From positions 434,001-498,000 of the forward strand of contig NZ_CP111108.1 of assembly GCF_026314295.1 (NCBI RefSeq): 64,000 bases of DNA, given 5' to 3'. This DNA is from Caproicibacterium sp. BJN0003 (lineage in GTDB: Bacteria > Bacillota > Clostridia > Oscillospirales > Acutalibacteraceae). The translations under genes and the position numbers were made by a program. Below the pieces are notes generated by a model, which saw only the letters and a program-made list of their open reading frames with translations, did not search any database and was not told the origin of the DNA. This document shows, one piece after another, positions 48,575 to 57,981 of this stretch (position 1 is the first letter of the stretch; each line of letters begins with the position of its first letter).

Positions 48575-51500
48575 ATGTCAAAGGTCATCAGAGTATTTGT
48601 AGAAAAAAAGCCCGGATTTGATGTTGCGGCGCAGCAGATGCGGAAGGATCTTGTGGAAAATCTGGGACTTAAAAACCTCGAAGAATTGCGGCTGATCAAC
48701 CGTTATGATGTAGAGGGACTTTCCAGGGAGGATTTTGTACGCGCACGGGATCAGATTTTTTCTGAGCCCAATGTGGATAACGTTTATGAAGAAATCTATC
48801 CTGTGCCGGAGGGCTTTGAAATTTTTGCAATGGAATATCTGCCGGGACAGTATGATCAGCGTGCTGATTCCGCTGCCCAGTGTGTTCAGCTTTTAACCCA
48901 AGGAGAGCGGCCGCAGGTCGTAACTGCTCGTGTGGTTGCGGTTAAGGGAAAGCTTTCTCAAGAAGACCTTGATAAAATCAAATCCTATATGGTAAACCCT
49001 GTCGAAAGTCGTTTAGCTTCTCTCGAAAAGCCGGAAGATCTCAATCTTCGGGCAGAAGTTCCGGCAAATGTTGCTCGAGTGACGGGCTTTACAATATGGG
49101 ACGAAGAGAAGCTTAAGGAATACTATGACTCCATGGGATTTGCCATGAGTTGGGAAGACCTTTGCTTTGTAAGGGATTATTTTAAGAAGGATGAAAAGAG
49201 AGATCCTTCCGTTACGGAGCTGAGGGTCATTGATACCTACTGGAGCGATCATTGCCGCCATACGACATTCAGCACTCGTCTAAAGAAGATCGACGTTCAA
49301 AAATCAGCGGTTAGTAAATCGATTGAAGAAGCGGTCAAGCTTTATTTTGATACTCGTAAAGAAGTATATGGAGACCGTGATAAAACGGTTTCTTTGATGG
49401 ATATGGCCTGCATCGGAGCAAAAGCTTTAAAAAAGCGTGGCTTGATTCCGGATTTGGATGAGAGTGAAGAAATCAACGCCTGCTCGATCGAAGTTCCGGT
49501 CACGATTGACGGAAAAACTGAGCAGTGGTTGGTACAGTTTAAGAATGAGACCCATAATCATCCGACGGAAATTGAGCCTTTTGGCGGTGCGGCAACTTGC
49601 TTAGGCGGTGCAATCCGCGATCCGCTTTCCGGCAGAGCTTATGTTTATCAGGCGATGCGTGTTACCGGCAGCGGAGACCCCCGTACTCCGTTTGAGAAAA
49701 CACTGCATGGAAAACTTCCGACACGAAAAATTACGACCGGTGCAGCCCAGGGCTATTCGTCTTATGGCAATCAGATTGGTCTTGCTACCGGACAGGTGCA
49801 GGAACTTTATGATCCCGGCTATGTTGCAAAGCGGATGGAAATCGGTGCTGTTATTGGGGCGTCTCCCAAGAAGAATGTCGTGAGAGAAGAGCCGCAAGCA
49901 GGTGATGTGATTGTTCTTTTGGGCGGCAGCACCGGCCGTGATGGAATCGGCGGCGCAACGGGATCTTCTAAGGCACATACAGAAGAAAGTGTAGAAGAGT
50001 GCGGTGCGGAAGTACAAAAAGGAAATCCGCCGACAGAACGAAAGCTGCAGAGAATGTTCCGCAGACCCGAAGTTTCTACGCTGATTAAACGCTGCAATGA
50101 TTTTGGAGCCGGCGGCGTTTCGGTTGCAATCGGAGAGCTGGCCCCCGGATTAAAAATTGATCTTGATAAAGTACCGAAGAAATATGAGGGCCTTGATGGA
50201 ACAGAACTGGCGATTTCCGAAAGCCAGGAACGCATGGCCGTCGTTTTAGCACCGGAAAATGTTGATGCATTTATTAAGGCTGCCGGAGAAGAAAACTTAA
50301 ATGCTAAAATTGTGGCGGTCGTCACAGAAGAGCCGCGTTTGCAGATGTTGTGGCGCGGAGATGAGATCGTCAATATCACCCGTGCATTCTTGGATACGAA
50401 CGGCGTTACACAGGAGACAGATGTAGAAATCTGTGCACCAAAGGGCGGAGATGATCTTTCGAAGGTAAAGGCAAACGCCTATCGCGAAATCGTTCCGCAG
50501 GAACTTTGCGGAAAGCCTCTTTCTGAAGCATTTGAAGAAAACCTCTGCCGCCTCAATGTTTGCAGCCAGAAAGGGCTTTCGGAACGCTTTGATTCTTCCA
50601 TCGGCGCTGCAACAGTGTTGATGCCGTTTGCAGGAAAATTTCAGTTGACGCCGGAAGAAGCGATGGCAGCAAAACTGCCGGTAGAAGGTGAAACGGATGA
50701 TGCTACGGCAATGGGCTATGGCTATATTCCGGGAATTTCAGAGTTTTCTCCGTTCCATGGAGCACAATGGGCAGTCGTAGAAAGCCTTTCGAAACTTTGC
50801 GCGATCGGTGCAGATCCATTAAAAGCACGGCTGACCTTTCAAGAATATTTCGGACGGATGACAGAAGACGCAAAACGCTGGGGAAAACCGACAGCAGCGC
50901 TTTTGGGCGCTTTGACCGCACAGTTGAAACTTGGACTGCCTTCCATCGGTGGAAAAGACAGCATGTCCGGTACTTTTGAAGACTTGGATGTTCCTCCGAC
51001 TTTAGTAAGCTTTGCAGTTGCGATGACAAAAGCAAGCAAGACGATTTCGGCAGCATTACAAGGAGCCGGCCATAAATTGGTGCTGATTTCATTGCCGCAG
51101 GATTCCGAGACTGGATTGCTGCCCAATTTTAGCGGCATTCAAAAAGTTTATCAGACGGTTCATCAGATGATGGAAAAAGGAGAAGTCGTTTCCGCTTCCG
51201 TTGTCAAAGAAGGAGGCGCAGCAGCTTCTGTTGCAAAAGCTGCTTTTGGCAATAAGATCGGTGTTCGCTTTGCGAAAGAAGCCGAAAATGAAACACTTTT
51301 GTTCCGTCCGCACAGCGGAGACCTAATCTTGGAACTCAAAGAAAATATTTCTTTGCCGCAGGGGGCAGTTCTTCTTGGAGAGACCACAGAAGAGTCTGTA
51401 ATCGAACTGCAGGGACAAAAGATGGAAATTGATTCTTTGATTTCCCACTGGATGGGAACTCTTGAGAAAATTTTCCCGAGTCATGCGAATGAACAGCCGG

Positions 51501-52360
51501 TTCAGTTTACAGTGCCGCTCTTTACACAACGCAATCAGAAAGCGCCGGCGATTAAAACGGCCAAGCCCAGAATCTTCATTCCGGTATTCCCTGGTACTAA
51601 CTGTGAATATGATTCCGCAAAGGCATTTCGTCGCGCTGGCGGCGATCCTCGGGTATTAGTGGTTAAAAACCTTTCTGCTTCGGGAATTGAAGAGACAATC
51701 CATAAAATGGAGCAGATGATCAATGAAAGCCAGATTATTATGCTGCCAGGAGGATTTTCTGGTGGTGATGAACCGGATGGTTCCGGTAAATTTATTGCGA
51801 CTACTTTCCGCAATCCGAGAATTGCAGAAGCAGTTTCTCGCTTGCTGGAGCAGCGGGATGGCTTGATCTTGGGAATCTGCAATGGGTTCCAGGCGTTGAT
51901 TAAGCTGGGACTTGTTCCATATGGAAAAATTACGGAGCCCAGCGAGGAAGCTCCAACCCTGACTTTTAATACGCTGGGCAGACATGTTTCCCGAATGGTT
52001 TATACGCGTGTTGCCAGTGTAAAAAGCCCATGGCTGTCGGGGGTAGAGGCAGGAGATTTGTTTACGATTCCTGTTTCTCATGGAGAAGGACGTTTTGTAG
52101 CAAGCGATGCTGTGATGAAGCAGCTGATTGAAAATGGACAGGTTGCTACACAGTATGTAACGCCATGCGGAATTCCTTCTGGGAGCGTCGAATGGAACCC
52201 CAATGGTTCTGATTGTGCAGTTGAAGGCATCACCAGCCCCGATGGCCGTGTGTTTGGAAAAATGGGCCATTCTGAGCGCAGAGGAGAAAACCTTTATCGG
52301 AATGTTCCGGGAGAAAAAGATCAGAAAGTGTTTGAATCGGGTGTAAAGTATTTTGGATAA
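48575..52360 (+). CDS. purL: Phosphoribosylformylglycinamidine synthase, large single-chain form
   Basis: 1261 aa. The first ~75 residues are a PurS-like domain (VIRVFVEKKPGFDVAAQQM). Two AIR-synthase-like halves follow, with DTYWSDHCRHTTF near residue 218, FKNETHNHPTEIEPFGGAAT near 323, LLGGSTGRDGIGGAT near 446, and GGKDSMSGTFEDL near 796. The C-terminal glutaminase runs from about 1030: VFPGTNCEYD, LPGGFSGGDE and GICNGFQ with Cys1102; His1232 and Glu1234 in GHSE complete the triad. It converts FGAR plus glutamine to FGAM in purine synthesis. It overlaps alr by 8 bp. GGGGGA gives the ribosome site. Confidence 0.97.
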   Translation: MSKVIRVFVEKKPGFDVAAQQMRKDLVENLGLKNLEELRLINRYDVEGLSREDFVRARDQIFSEPNVDNVYEEIYPVPEGFEIFAMEYLPGQYDQRADSAAQCVQLLTQGERPQVVTARVVAVKGKLSQEDLDKIKSYMVNPVESRLASLEKPEDLNLRAEVPANVARVTGFTIWDEEKLKEYYDSMGFAMSWEDLCFVRDYFKKDEKRDPSVTELRVIDTYWSDHCRHTTFSTRLKKIDVQKSAVSKSIEEAVKLYFDTRKEVYGDRDKTVSLMDMACIGAKALKKRGLIPDLDESEEINACSIEVPVTIDGKTEQWLVQFKNETHNHPTEIEPFGGAATCLGGAIRDPLSGRAYVYQAMRVTGSGDPRTPFEKTLHGKLPTRKITTGAAQGYSSYGNQIGLATGQVQELYDPGYVAKRMEIGAVIGASPKKNVVREEPQAGDVIVLLGGSTGRDGIGGATGSSKAHTEESVEECGAEVQKGNPPTERKLQRMFRRPEVSTLIKRCNDFGAGGVSVAIGELAPGLKIDLDKVPKKYEGLDGTELAISESQERMAVVLAPENVDAFIKAAGEENLNAKIVAVVTEEPRLQMLWRGDEIVNITRAFLDTNGVTQETDVEICAPKGGDDLSKVKANAYREIVPQELCGKPLSEAFEENLCRLNVCSQKGLSERFDSSIGAATVLMPFAGKFQLTPEEAMAAKLPVEGETDDATAMGYGYIPGISEFSPFHGAQWAVVESLSKLCAIGADPLKARLTFQEYFGRMTEDAKRWGKPTAALLGALTAQLKLGLPSIGGKDSMSGTFEDLDVPPTLVSFAVAMTKASKTISAALQGAGHKLVLISLPQDSETGLLPNFSGIQKVYQTVHQMMEKGEVVSASVVKEGGAAASVAKAAFGNKIGVRFAKEAENETLLFRPHSGDLILELKENISLPQGAVLLGETTEESVIELQGQKMEIDSLISHWMGTLEKIFPSHANEQPVQFTVPLFTQRNQKAPAIKTAKPRIFIPVFPGTNCEYDSAKAFRRAGGDPRVLVVKNLSASGIEETIHKMEQMINESQIIMLPGGFSGGDEPDGSGKFIATTFRNPRIAEAVSRLLEQRDGLILGICNGFQALIKLGLVPYGKITEPSEEAPTLTFNTLGRHVSRMVYTRVASVKSPWLSGVEAGDLFTIPVSHGEGRFVASDAVMKQLIENGQVATQYVTPCGIPSGSVEWNPNGSDCAVEGITSPDGRVFGKMGHSERRGENLYRNVPGEKDQKVFESGVKYFG

Positions 52361-53537
52361 GTATTTAAAACGTACTTGGGCAGAAATTGACCTGGATGCG
52401 GCAGAATATAATTATCATGCAATCCGCAGTGCACTGCATCCGGGGACTAAGATGTGCTGTGTCGTAAAGGCGGATGCTTATGGACATGGTTCCGAAGTGT
52501 TGGCTCGTCTTTATGAGAAACTGGGTGCTGATTGGCTGGCAGTTTCCAATTTGGAAGAGGCTATCCAGCTGCGAAACGAAAAAGTGCATCTGCCGATTTT
52601 GATTCTTGGCTATACGCCGCCTAAGATGGCGGGACAGCTTTGTGCTTTAAATATTTCACAGGCATTGCTTTCTGAAGAATATGCCGAAGCATTGAACCAA
52701 GAAGCGGTTCGGCAGGGGACAACCGTTCGCTGTCATGTAAAATTAGATACCGGCATGAGCCGAATTGGGTTTGTTTATCAGCAGCCTGAGCGCGATGGAG
52801 CTTCGCTCGACGCGATCGAGCGTGTCTGTAATCTGCCGGGTTTGATTCATGAGGGAATTTTTACCCATTTTGCAGTAGCGGATGAAGGAGAAGCAGGAAG
52901 AGCATTTACAGAGCATCAATTTGCATGCTTTTCCGGTGCAATTAAAGAACTGGAGAAGCGTGGAGTTACTTTTAGGCTTCACCATTGCGATAATTCGGCA
53001 GGTGTTACGGAATATCCGCAGATGCAGCTTGATATGTGCCGTCCGGGTGTAATCCTTTATGGAATGCAGCCTTCTTCTGCCCTACAGAATCCGCTGCAGT
53101 TAAAGCCGGTGATGGCGCTTAAAAGCGTAATTTCACTTGTCAAGACACTCGAAGCTGATACGCCGCTCAGCTATGGCTGTACCTGCAGAACAAAGCAAAA
53201 AACAGTGGTGGCAACCGTGCCGATCGGCTATGCAGATGGCTATCCTCGGATGCTCTCCAATCAAGGAGAAGTCTTGGTACATGGCCACCGAGCAAAGATT
53301 CTTGGAAGAGTCTGTATGGATCAGCTGATGATTGATGTAACCGGAATCGAAAATGTTCATGCGGATGATGAAGTGATACTGATTGGCGACGAAGGGAAAG
53401 AAAGTATTTCTGCAGCAGAGATTGCAGACCTTTGCAAGACAATCAATTATGAAATCACCTGTGATATCAATAAGCGGGTATCAAGGGTTTATCTGAGAAA
53501 TGGAAAGCCAGTTTCCGTAACAAATCTTATTTGCTGA
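52353..53537 (+). CDS. alr: Alanine racemase
   Basis: 394 aa, TTG start at 52353 within the end of purL. Residues RTWAEIDLDAAEYNYHAI and VVKADAYGHGSEVLA carry the pyridoxal-phosphate lysine (Lys39). Others: KLDTGMSRIGF, HCDNSAGVTEYP, RPGVILYGMQPS, and PLSYGCTCRT with Tyr274 as second base. IGYADGYPRMLSNQGEVLVHG and GRVCMDQLMID complete the C-terminal beta domain. It makes D-alanine for peptidoglycan in the cytosol. Overlap with purL suggests translational coupling. Confidence 0.95.
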   Translation: MDKYLKRTWAEIDLDAAEYNYHAIRSALHPGTKMCCVVKADAYGHGSEVLARLYEKLGADWLAVSNLEEAIQLRNEKVHLPILILGYTPPKMAGQLCALNISQALLSEEYAEALNQEAVRQGTTVRCHVKLDTGMSRIGFVYQQPERDGASLDAIERVCNLPGLIHEGIFTHFAVADEGEAGRAFTEHQFACFSGAIKELEKRGVTFRLHHCDNSAGVTEYPQMQLDMCRPGVILYGMQPSSALQNPLQLKPVMALKSVISLVKTLEADTPLSYGCTCRTKQKTVVATVPIGYADGYPRMLSNQGEVLVHGHRAKILGRVCMDQLMIDVTGIENVHADDEVILIGDEGKESISAAEIADLCKTINYEITCDINKRVSRVYLRNGKPVSVTNLIC

Positions 53538-53548
53538 ACTTGATCATA

Positions 53549-53590
53549 AAAAATGCTCTCTGCAGTTTTTGGCTGCAGAGAGCATTTTTA
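53549..53590. terminator. Bidirectional terminator after alr
   Basis: AAAATGCTCTCTGCAG and its exact complement form a 16-bp stem with a seven-base loop, flanked by A- and T-runs. It separates alr from the convergent ABC importer operon. Confidence 0.92.
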
Positions 53591-53605
53591 TTGTGTAGAT
53601 AATTT

Positions 53606-54400
53606 TTAAGAGAGCAGCATGCGGTCATTTGTAAGCGCTGCACCTTGAGCAGTATGAAAGCGTGCTAAAAGATCATCGACAGTAAGAGATTTTTTCTCCT
53701 CTTCTTTGATGTCAAAGAGGATCGTTCCCTCATTCATCATGATAATCCGGTTGCCATATTTAAGAGCATCGCTCATGTTGTGTGTGACCATCATGGCGGT
53801 AAGTTTATCTCGTTTAATAAATTCGTCTGTTAGATTTAAAACAGTTGCAGCTGTTTTAGGGTCAAGTGCTGCTGTATGTTCGTCTAAAAGCAAAAGCTTG
53901 GGCTTTTGTAGGGTCGCCATCAAAAGAGTCAGCGCCTGACGTTGCCCGCCGGAAAGAAGACCGACCTTGCTGGTCAAACGATTTTCCAGTCCCAAATCTA
54001 ATACTTTTAATTTTTCCTGATAGAGTTTGCGCTCTTCTTTTGTGATGCCCCAGCGCAGTGTCTTCCTTTGTCCACGACGATAAGCCAGTGCAAGATTTTC
54101 TTCGATGCCCATGTCGCCTGCAGTACCGCGCATCGGGTCTTGAAAAACACGGCCAAGATATTTTGCACGTTTAAACTCAGGTAAACGAGAAACCTCTGTG
54201 CCGCCCAAGACAATCGAACCACTGTCGCAGGGAAAAACACCTGCCACTAAATTTAGTAAGGTGCTTTTTCCGGCACCATTTCCGCCGATAATGGTAACAA
54301 AATCTCCAGGGTTGAGATGGAGATCAATGCCAATTAGCGCTTTCTTTTCATTGACGGTTCCTTTATTAAATGTTTTACATACATTTTTAAGTGTTAACAT
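53606..54400 (-). CDS. ABC importer ATPase (TrpXYZ/ABC_sub_bind type)
   Basis: 264 aa from ATG 54400, chosen for GGAGGAATG upstream; the longer frame overlaps the permease. Walker A GGNGAGKSTLLN, the Q-loop region GRVFQDPMRGTAGDMGIEENLAL, signature LLSGGQRQALTLLMA, Walker B LLLLDEHTAALDPKTA (DEH form), H-loop MMVTHNMSDAL. The DEH Walker B and RVFQDPMRGT are typical of the group that works with ABC_sub_bind lipoproteins. It drives uptake across the cytoplasmic membrane with the permease upstream. Substrate unknown; tryptophan-like compounds are known for some members. Confidence 0.88.
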   Translation of the reverse strand: MLTLKNVCKTFNKGTVNEKKALIGIDLHLNPGDFVTIIGGNGAGKSTLLNLVAGVFPCDSGSIVLGGTEVSRLPEFKRAKYLGRVFQDPMRGTAGDMGIEENLALAYRRGQRKTLRWGITKEERKLYQEKLKVLDLGLENRLTSKVGLLSGGQRQALTLLMATLQKPKLLLLDEHTAALDPKTAATVLNLTDEFIKRDKLTAMMVTHNMSDALKYGNRIIMMNEGTILFDIKEEEKKSLTVDDLLARFHTAQGAALTNDRMLLS

Positions 54401-54413
54401 CTGGCATTCCTCC

Positions 54414-55418
54414 TCACTCTTTTTGATCAATTTCGTCCGGATCTTTATCCGAATCATCAATGCTGTCTTCCACTGCGCGGTCAGGGACAAGCGGCGGCGG
54501 AAGTTTTTCCTTGCGGCGTGCAGACCATATTTGGACTTTCTTTTTCAATGTTGGGAAGAAAAGTGCCAGTGCCACGATGATGGAAGAAAGCAGTTTCATG
54601 TCCTGTGATTTGAGGCCCATAAAGAGAACCAAAGCAATAATGATACGGTAAACAACAGAACCTCCCAGCATAGCGATGAGCCGTGCAATAAAGCTGAGGT
54701 GATGTCCGAGCAATACTTCACCGATAATGACAGAGGCAAGACCGATTACGACGGTACCAATTCCCATGCTGACATCACCAAACCCCTGTACCTGTGCGAC
54801 AAGGGCACCGGAAAGACCCACAAGACCGTTGGAGAGGACCAATGCCAGAATGGTCATGGTGTCTGTGTTGACGCCCAAAGAACGTACCATGTAGGGATTG
54901 TTGCCGGTAGCGCGGATAGAGCAGCCGATTTCGGTACCGAAAAACCAATACATCAAAGCAATGATAATTGCGGCAATAATACCGCCGAGAAGCAGTTCAC
55001 AATTATATTTGGAAACGCCGGGCAGCATTGCTTCGACCTTCATATCAACGGTATCAACGCCTAAAAGCGGAATATTTGCCTTATCTCCCATAATGTGCAG
55101 GTTAATGGAATAAAGAGCAGTCATAGTAAGAATGCCAGCTAAGATCCCCGGGATTTTCATTTTGGTATTGAGAAAACCTGTTAAAAATCCGCAGACCATT
55201 CCACCCAGAAGTGCCACCAAAAGCGACAAGAACGGGTCCATGCCCTTTGCGGTTAAAATGGCAGAAATTGCACCGCCGGTCGCGAAAGACCCATCTACCG
55301 TCAGATCGGCAAAATCCAGTACCCGAAAGGTAATGTAAACGCCTAAAGTCATGATGCCCCATAAAATTCCCTGCGCGGCTGCGCCGTGAACGGCACCCAG
55401 TAAGTTTGAAATATCCAT
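54414..55418 (-). CDS. ABC importer permease (LivH-like fold, partner of ABC_sub_bind protein)
   Basis: 334 aa with about eight to ten membrane helices. GILWGIMTLGVYITFRVLDFADLTVDGSFATGG is the characteristic opening of this permease family, and AIRATGNN-type loop SIRATGNNPYMVRSLGVN couples to the ATPase. A charged C-terminal tail (VEDSIDDSDKDPDEIDQ) follows. Positioned between ATPase and binding protein genes. Confidence 0.9.
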   Translation of the reverse strand: MDISNLLGAVHGAAAQGILWGIMTLGVYITFRVLDFADLTVDGSFATGGAISAILTAKGMDPFLSLLVALLGGMVCGFLTGFLNTKMKIPGILAGILTMTALYSINLHIMGDKANIPLLGVDTVDMKVEAMLPGVSKYNCELLLGGIIAAIIIALMYWFFGTEIGCSIRATGNNPYMVRSLGVNTDTMTILALVLSNGLVGLSGALVAQVQGFGDVSMGIGTVVIGLASVIIGEVLLGHHLSFIARLIAMLGGSVVYRIIIALVLFMGLKSQDMKLLSSIIVALALFFPTLKKKVQIWSARRKEKLPPPLVPDRAVEDSIDDSDKDPDEIDQKE

Positions 55419-55455
55419 ATTCTATAACCCCGATATCATTGATTTTCAGCGCAAT

Positions 55456-55479
55456 GGGCGGTGAGTTGCCCCACCGCCC
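55456..55479 (-). promoter_or_regulatory. Stable hairpin between binding protein and permease genes
   Basis: GGGCGGTG and CACCGCCC form a perfect 8-bp GC-rich stem without a T-run. Such hairpins usually stabilise the upstream part of the mRNA so that the binding protein is made in excess. Confidence 0.6.
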
Positions 55480-55507
55480 GAAAGTGCAGATCTAGTTTTT
55501 CTGTATG

Positions 55508-56536
55508 TTAAGAAGCACTGGAGACATCTTGCCCTTTTGTGATTTTTTCGGGCAGTGTAATACCGAGCAGTTTTGCAGTAGCGCTGTTGTAGGAAATATC
55601 GTAATTTTCCTGATATTCAATAGGCATTTCGCCGACCTTTGCTTCACCGCGCAAAACCTTTGCTGCCATTTTGCCTGTCTGTTTGCCGAGTTCTTCATAA
55701 TTAATACCAACAGTGCACAAACCTCCATTAGAAACCATGCCGCTTTCGCCGACGATAACGGGCAGCTTATTTTGGTTGGTGATTGCTGCTACGTTTTTCA
55801 TACCGGAGGCCAGCATATTATCAGTTGGAATGTAGACTGCCTGCACTTTTCCAACCATGGACTGTGCTACTTGCTGAATTTCATTGGAATTGGAAACCGT
55901 AAATTCCTGAGACTTGATTCCCAGAGCATCGCAGGCTTCTTTAGCCCAACCTGCCTGAATCTGGCTGTTTGTTTCACTGGAGCAATACATAATCCCGATC
56001 GTTTCAACATTCGGAACAATTTCTTTAATTAGGTCAATCTGTTCTTTAACCGGCGTTTTATCGCTGGTTCCGGAAACATTTTTTCCAGGCGCTTCGTTGG
56101 AAGCAACCAATTTGGATTCGGCTGGATCAGTGACCGCTGTAATGAGAACCGGTGTATCTGTAATGACCTTTGCAACAGCCTGTGCCGCAGGAGTGGCAAT
56201 CGCAAGGACTAGATCCGGCTTTTTATTGGCAAACGTATTGGCGATTGTTGCACAGTTTGATTGTTCCCCTTGAGCATTCTGCACATCGTAAGTAACGTTT
56301 ACGCCCTCTTTAAAGCCTTCGTCTTCAAGCGCTTCTTTAAACCCCTTGAGAGAAGCATCCATCGCAGGATGGGTCATCAGTTGTGCAACTCCGATTGTAT
56401 AAGTTTTACCGTTCGCAGTTGAAGTAGCAGTGCCGGAAGTGGTGGCAGAACTGCTGGAGTTTCCTCCGCATGCCGTCATCGAAACAGCACATACCGCAGC
56501 CATCATGCCAGCTAAAATCTTATGAAACTTTTTCAT
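55508..56536 (-). CDS. ABC importer substrate-binding lipoprotein (ABC_sub_bind family)
   Basis: 342 aa. Signal peptide MKKFHKILAGMMAAVCAVS ends in the lipobox MTAC with Cys23. The mature part has IGVAQLMTHPAMDASLKGFKEAL, VLAIATPAAQAVA, VETIGIMYCSSETNSQIQA and CTVGINYEELGKQTGKMAAK, the pattern of the ABC_sub_bind (TrpX-like) family. It is anchored outside the membrane and delivers a small aromatic or similar ligand to the permease. Promoter at 56606-56634; the short leader leaves no room for a T-box. Confidence 0.92.
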   Translation of the reverse strand: MKKFHKILAGMMAAVCAVSMTACGGNSSSSATTSGTATSTANGKTYTIGVAQLMTHPAMDASLKGFKEALEDEGFKEGVNVTYDVQNAQGEQSNCATIANTFANKKPDLVLAIATPAAQAVAKVITDTPVLITAVTDPAESKLVASNEAPGKNVSGTSDKTPVKEQIDLIKEIVPNVETIGIMYCSSETNSQIQAGWAKEACDALGIKSQEFTVSNSNEIQQVAQSMVGKVQAVYIPTDNMLASGMKNVAAITNQNKLPVIVGESGMVSNGGLCTVGINYEELGKQTGKMAAKVLRGEAKVGEMPIEYQENYDISYNSATAKLLGITLPEKITKGQDVSSAS

Positions 56537-56605
56537 GTTGGTTCCTCCTCCATCGCTTTTGGTAGTTAAACCGTTTAATGCTTTAAAGCAACGATTAATA
56601 GTAGT

Positions 56606-56634
56606 ATTTTACAAGGAAAGCAGGCTGATGTCAA
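56606..56634 (-). promoter_or_regulatory. Promoter of the ABC importer operon
   Basis: TTGACA (56634-56629) and TAAAAT (56611-56606) with a 17-bp spacer on the minus strand. Close to the sigma-A consensus. Confidence 0.72.
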
Positions 56635-56691
56635 TAGAAAATCAAAAATCTATTAAAATAGAAGAATTTTTTTAAAAAGCGTAAGGAGCCG

Positions 56692-56700
56692 TGTTATAAT
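56692..56700 (+). promoter_or_regulatory. Extended -10 promoter of the XRE gene
   Basis: TGTTATAAT, an extended -10 element, lies 28 bp before the XRE gene start, which is preceded by CGGAGGAAC. No clear -35 box is present, as is normal for this promoter type. Confidence 0.55.
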
Positions 56701-56727
56701 AGAAAAAAACAAATCGGAGGAACCGGA

Positions 56728-57144
56728 ATGGAAGCTGTATTATACTGTTATGACGGGGAAAAGCCGACTTTTAAACTGACTGCAGATCCGGATGGAAATG
56801 ATGATGGAGGAAGACCATATGATCTTCCAAAAGGATATCATGTGGAAGAGACGAAAGACGGGCCTCAAATTATGGGAGAACTCCCCTGCACATTGGAAGA
56901 ACATAATGGAAAGCCGGTTTTAGTAGACCGTAAAAGCCGAAAGGCTTATCTTTTGGAACGTAGCCGCCGGATTACGCAGCGGCGCGAAGAGATGGGAATG
57001 ACCCGCCAGGAACTGGCAGATGCGCTGGGAGTTACGTTGATGGAAGTGTATCAGTGGGAGACCTATGAAGTAGAGATCGGCACAGCTATTTTGGGGCGGA
57101 TTGCGAAAGTACTGGATTGCGAAACAATGGATTTAATTAATTAA
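56728..57144 (+). CDS. XRE-family regulator with C-terminal helix-turn-helix
   Basis: 138 aa. The first ~75 residues are a small domain (MEAVLYCYDGEKPTFKLTAD, PYDLPKGYHVEETKDGPQI) of unknown kind, then residues 78-138 form the helix-turn-helix: RRITQRREEMGMTRQELADALG, VTLMEVYQWETYEVEIG, AKVLDCETMDLIN. Divergent from the ABC importer and could control it. Not a phage gene by position. Confidence 0.8.
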   Translation: MEAVLYCYDGEKPTFKLTADPDGNDDGGRPYDLPKGYHVEETKDGPQIMGELPCTLEEHNGKPVLVDRKSRKAYLLERSRRITQRREEMGMTRQELADALGVTLMEVYQWETYEVEIGTAILGRIAKVLDCETMDLIN

Positions 57145-57165
57145 AAGAGAAAGCAAATTTTAAAC

Positions 57166-57208
57166 AAAAAAAGGGTGTGATTTTCGATCGAAAATCACAC
57201 CCTTTTTT
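57166..57208. terminator. Bidirectional terminator
   Basis: A perfect palindrome, AAGGGTGTGATTTTCGA with its complement, flanked by A- and T-runs, lies between the XRE gene and the convergent amino acid importer. Confidence 0.92.
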
Positions 57209-57215
57209 AAAAGAA

Positions 57216-57971
57216 TTATTGTCCTTTGAGAATACTGTTTAAAAATTCTTTTGTGCGGGGCTGTGTTGGGTTGGAAAAAATCTGTTCAGGGGTTCCCTCT
57301 TCCAAAATCACACCTTGATCCATAAAGATCACTTTATTTGCGACTTCTCTTGCAAAGCTCATCTCGTGAGTGACCACGATCATGGTCATACTGTCACGGG
57401 CAAGCTGCTTCATGGTATCGAGTACCTCGACGGTCAATTCCGGGTCCAAAGCCGAAGTTGGTTCGTCAAACAGCAGAATATCGGGGTGCATCATCAGTGC
57501 ACGGGCAATCGCGACCCGCTGTTTCTGTCCGCCGGAAAGCTCGCGCGGATAGCTGTCCGCTTTTTCCGAAAGTCCGACTTTGTTTAGGTATAGCGCACAA
57601 TCATCGGCCGTGATTTTAGGATCCTGCTTTTTCACAAGTTTTGGGGCCAACTCCAGATTCTTTCGAACGGTCAAATGAGGGAAAAGATTAAAGTGCTGAA
57701 AAACCATTCCAGTTTTTTCCGTTGCCGTCATAATTTCAGAAGGTTTTCGGTAAACTCCATTTTCTACTAAAGGATCTTCATCAATCCAGATAGAGCCGCC
57801 GTCTATTTTTTCGAGGTCGATCAGTGAGCGCAGCAGCGTGGATTTTCCGCCGCCGGATGGTCCGATTACGGCAACAACTTCTCCTTTTTCTACTTCAAAA
57901 GAAATATCCCGGAGAACGCAAAGATCGCCAAAAGATTTTTTTAGATTTTTTGCTTTTAAAACAGGCATCAT
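57216..57971 (-). CDS. Polar amino acid ABC importer ATPase (GlnQ-like)
   Basis: 251 aa. Walker [30 protein letters not shown] (the PAAT-type Q-loop), signature [18 protein letters not shown], Walker [17 protein letters not shown]-loop [15 protein letters not shown]. This is the conserved pattern for polar amino acid importers. It lies 10 bp after the permease gene. Substrate is unknown within glutamine, cystine, arginine and related groups. Confidence 0.93.
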   Translation of the reverse strand: MMPVLKAKNLKKSFGDLCVLRDISFEVEKGEVVAVIGPSGGGKSTLLRSLIDLEKIDGGSIWIDEDPLVENGVYRKPSEIMTATEKTGMVFQHFNLFPHLTVRKNLELAPKLVKKQDPKITADDCALYLNKVGLSEKADSYPRELSGGQKQRVAIARALMMHPDILLFDEPTSALDPELTVEVLDTMKQLARDSMTMIVVTHEMSFAREVANKVIFMDQGVILEEGTPEQIFSNPTQPRTKEFLNSILKGQ

Positions 57972-57981
57972 TGTTTCCTCC

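Noticed and set aside
48325-48699. Minus-strand frame overlapping the purL start, with a protein-like end (FTVIPAMTKIDKAG)
   Set aside because: The first part is antisense to purL and no start or ribosome site fits. The protein-like end could be a gene remnant but I could not identify it.
56537-56605. T-box leader for the TrpXYZ-like importer
   Set aside because: The promoter at 56606-56634 leaves a leader of about 70 bases, too short for a T-box, and no T-box sequence is seen.
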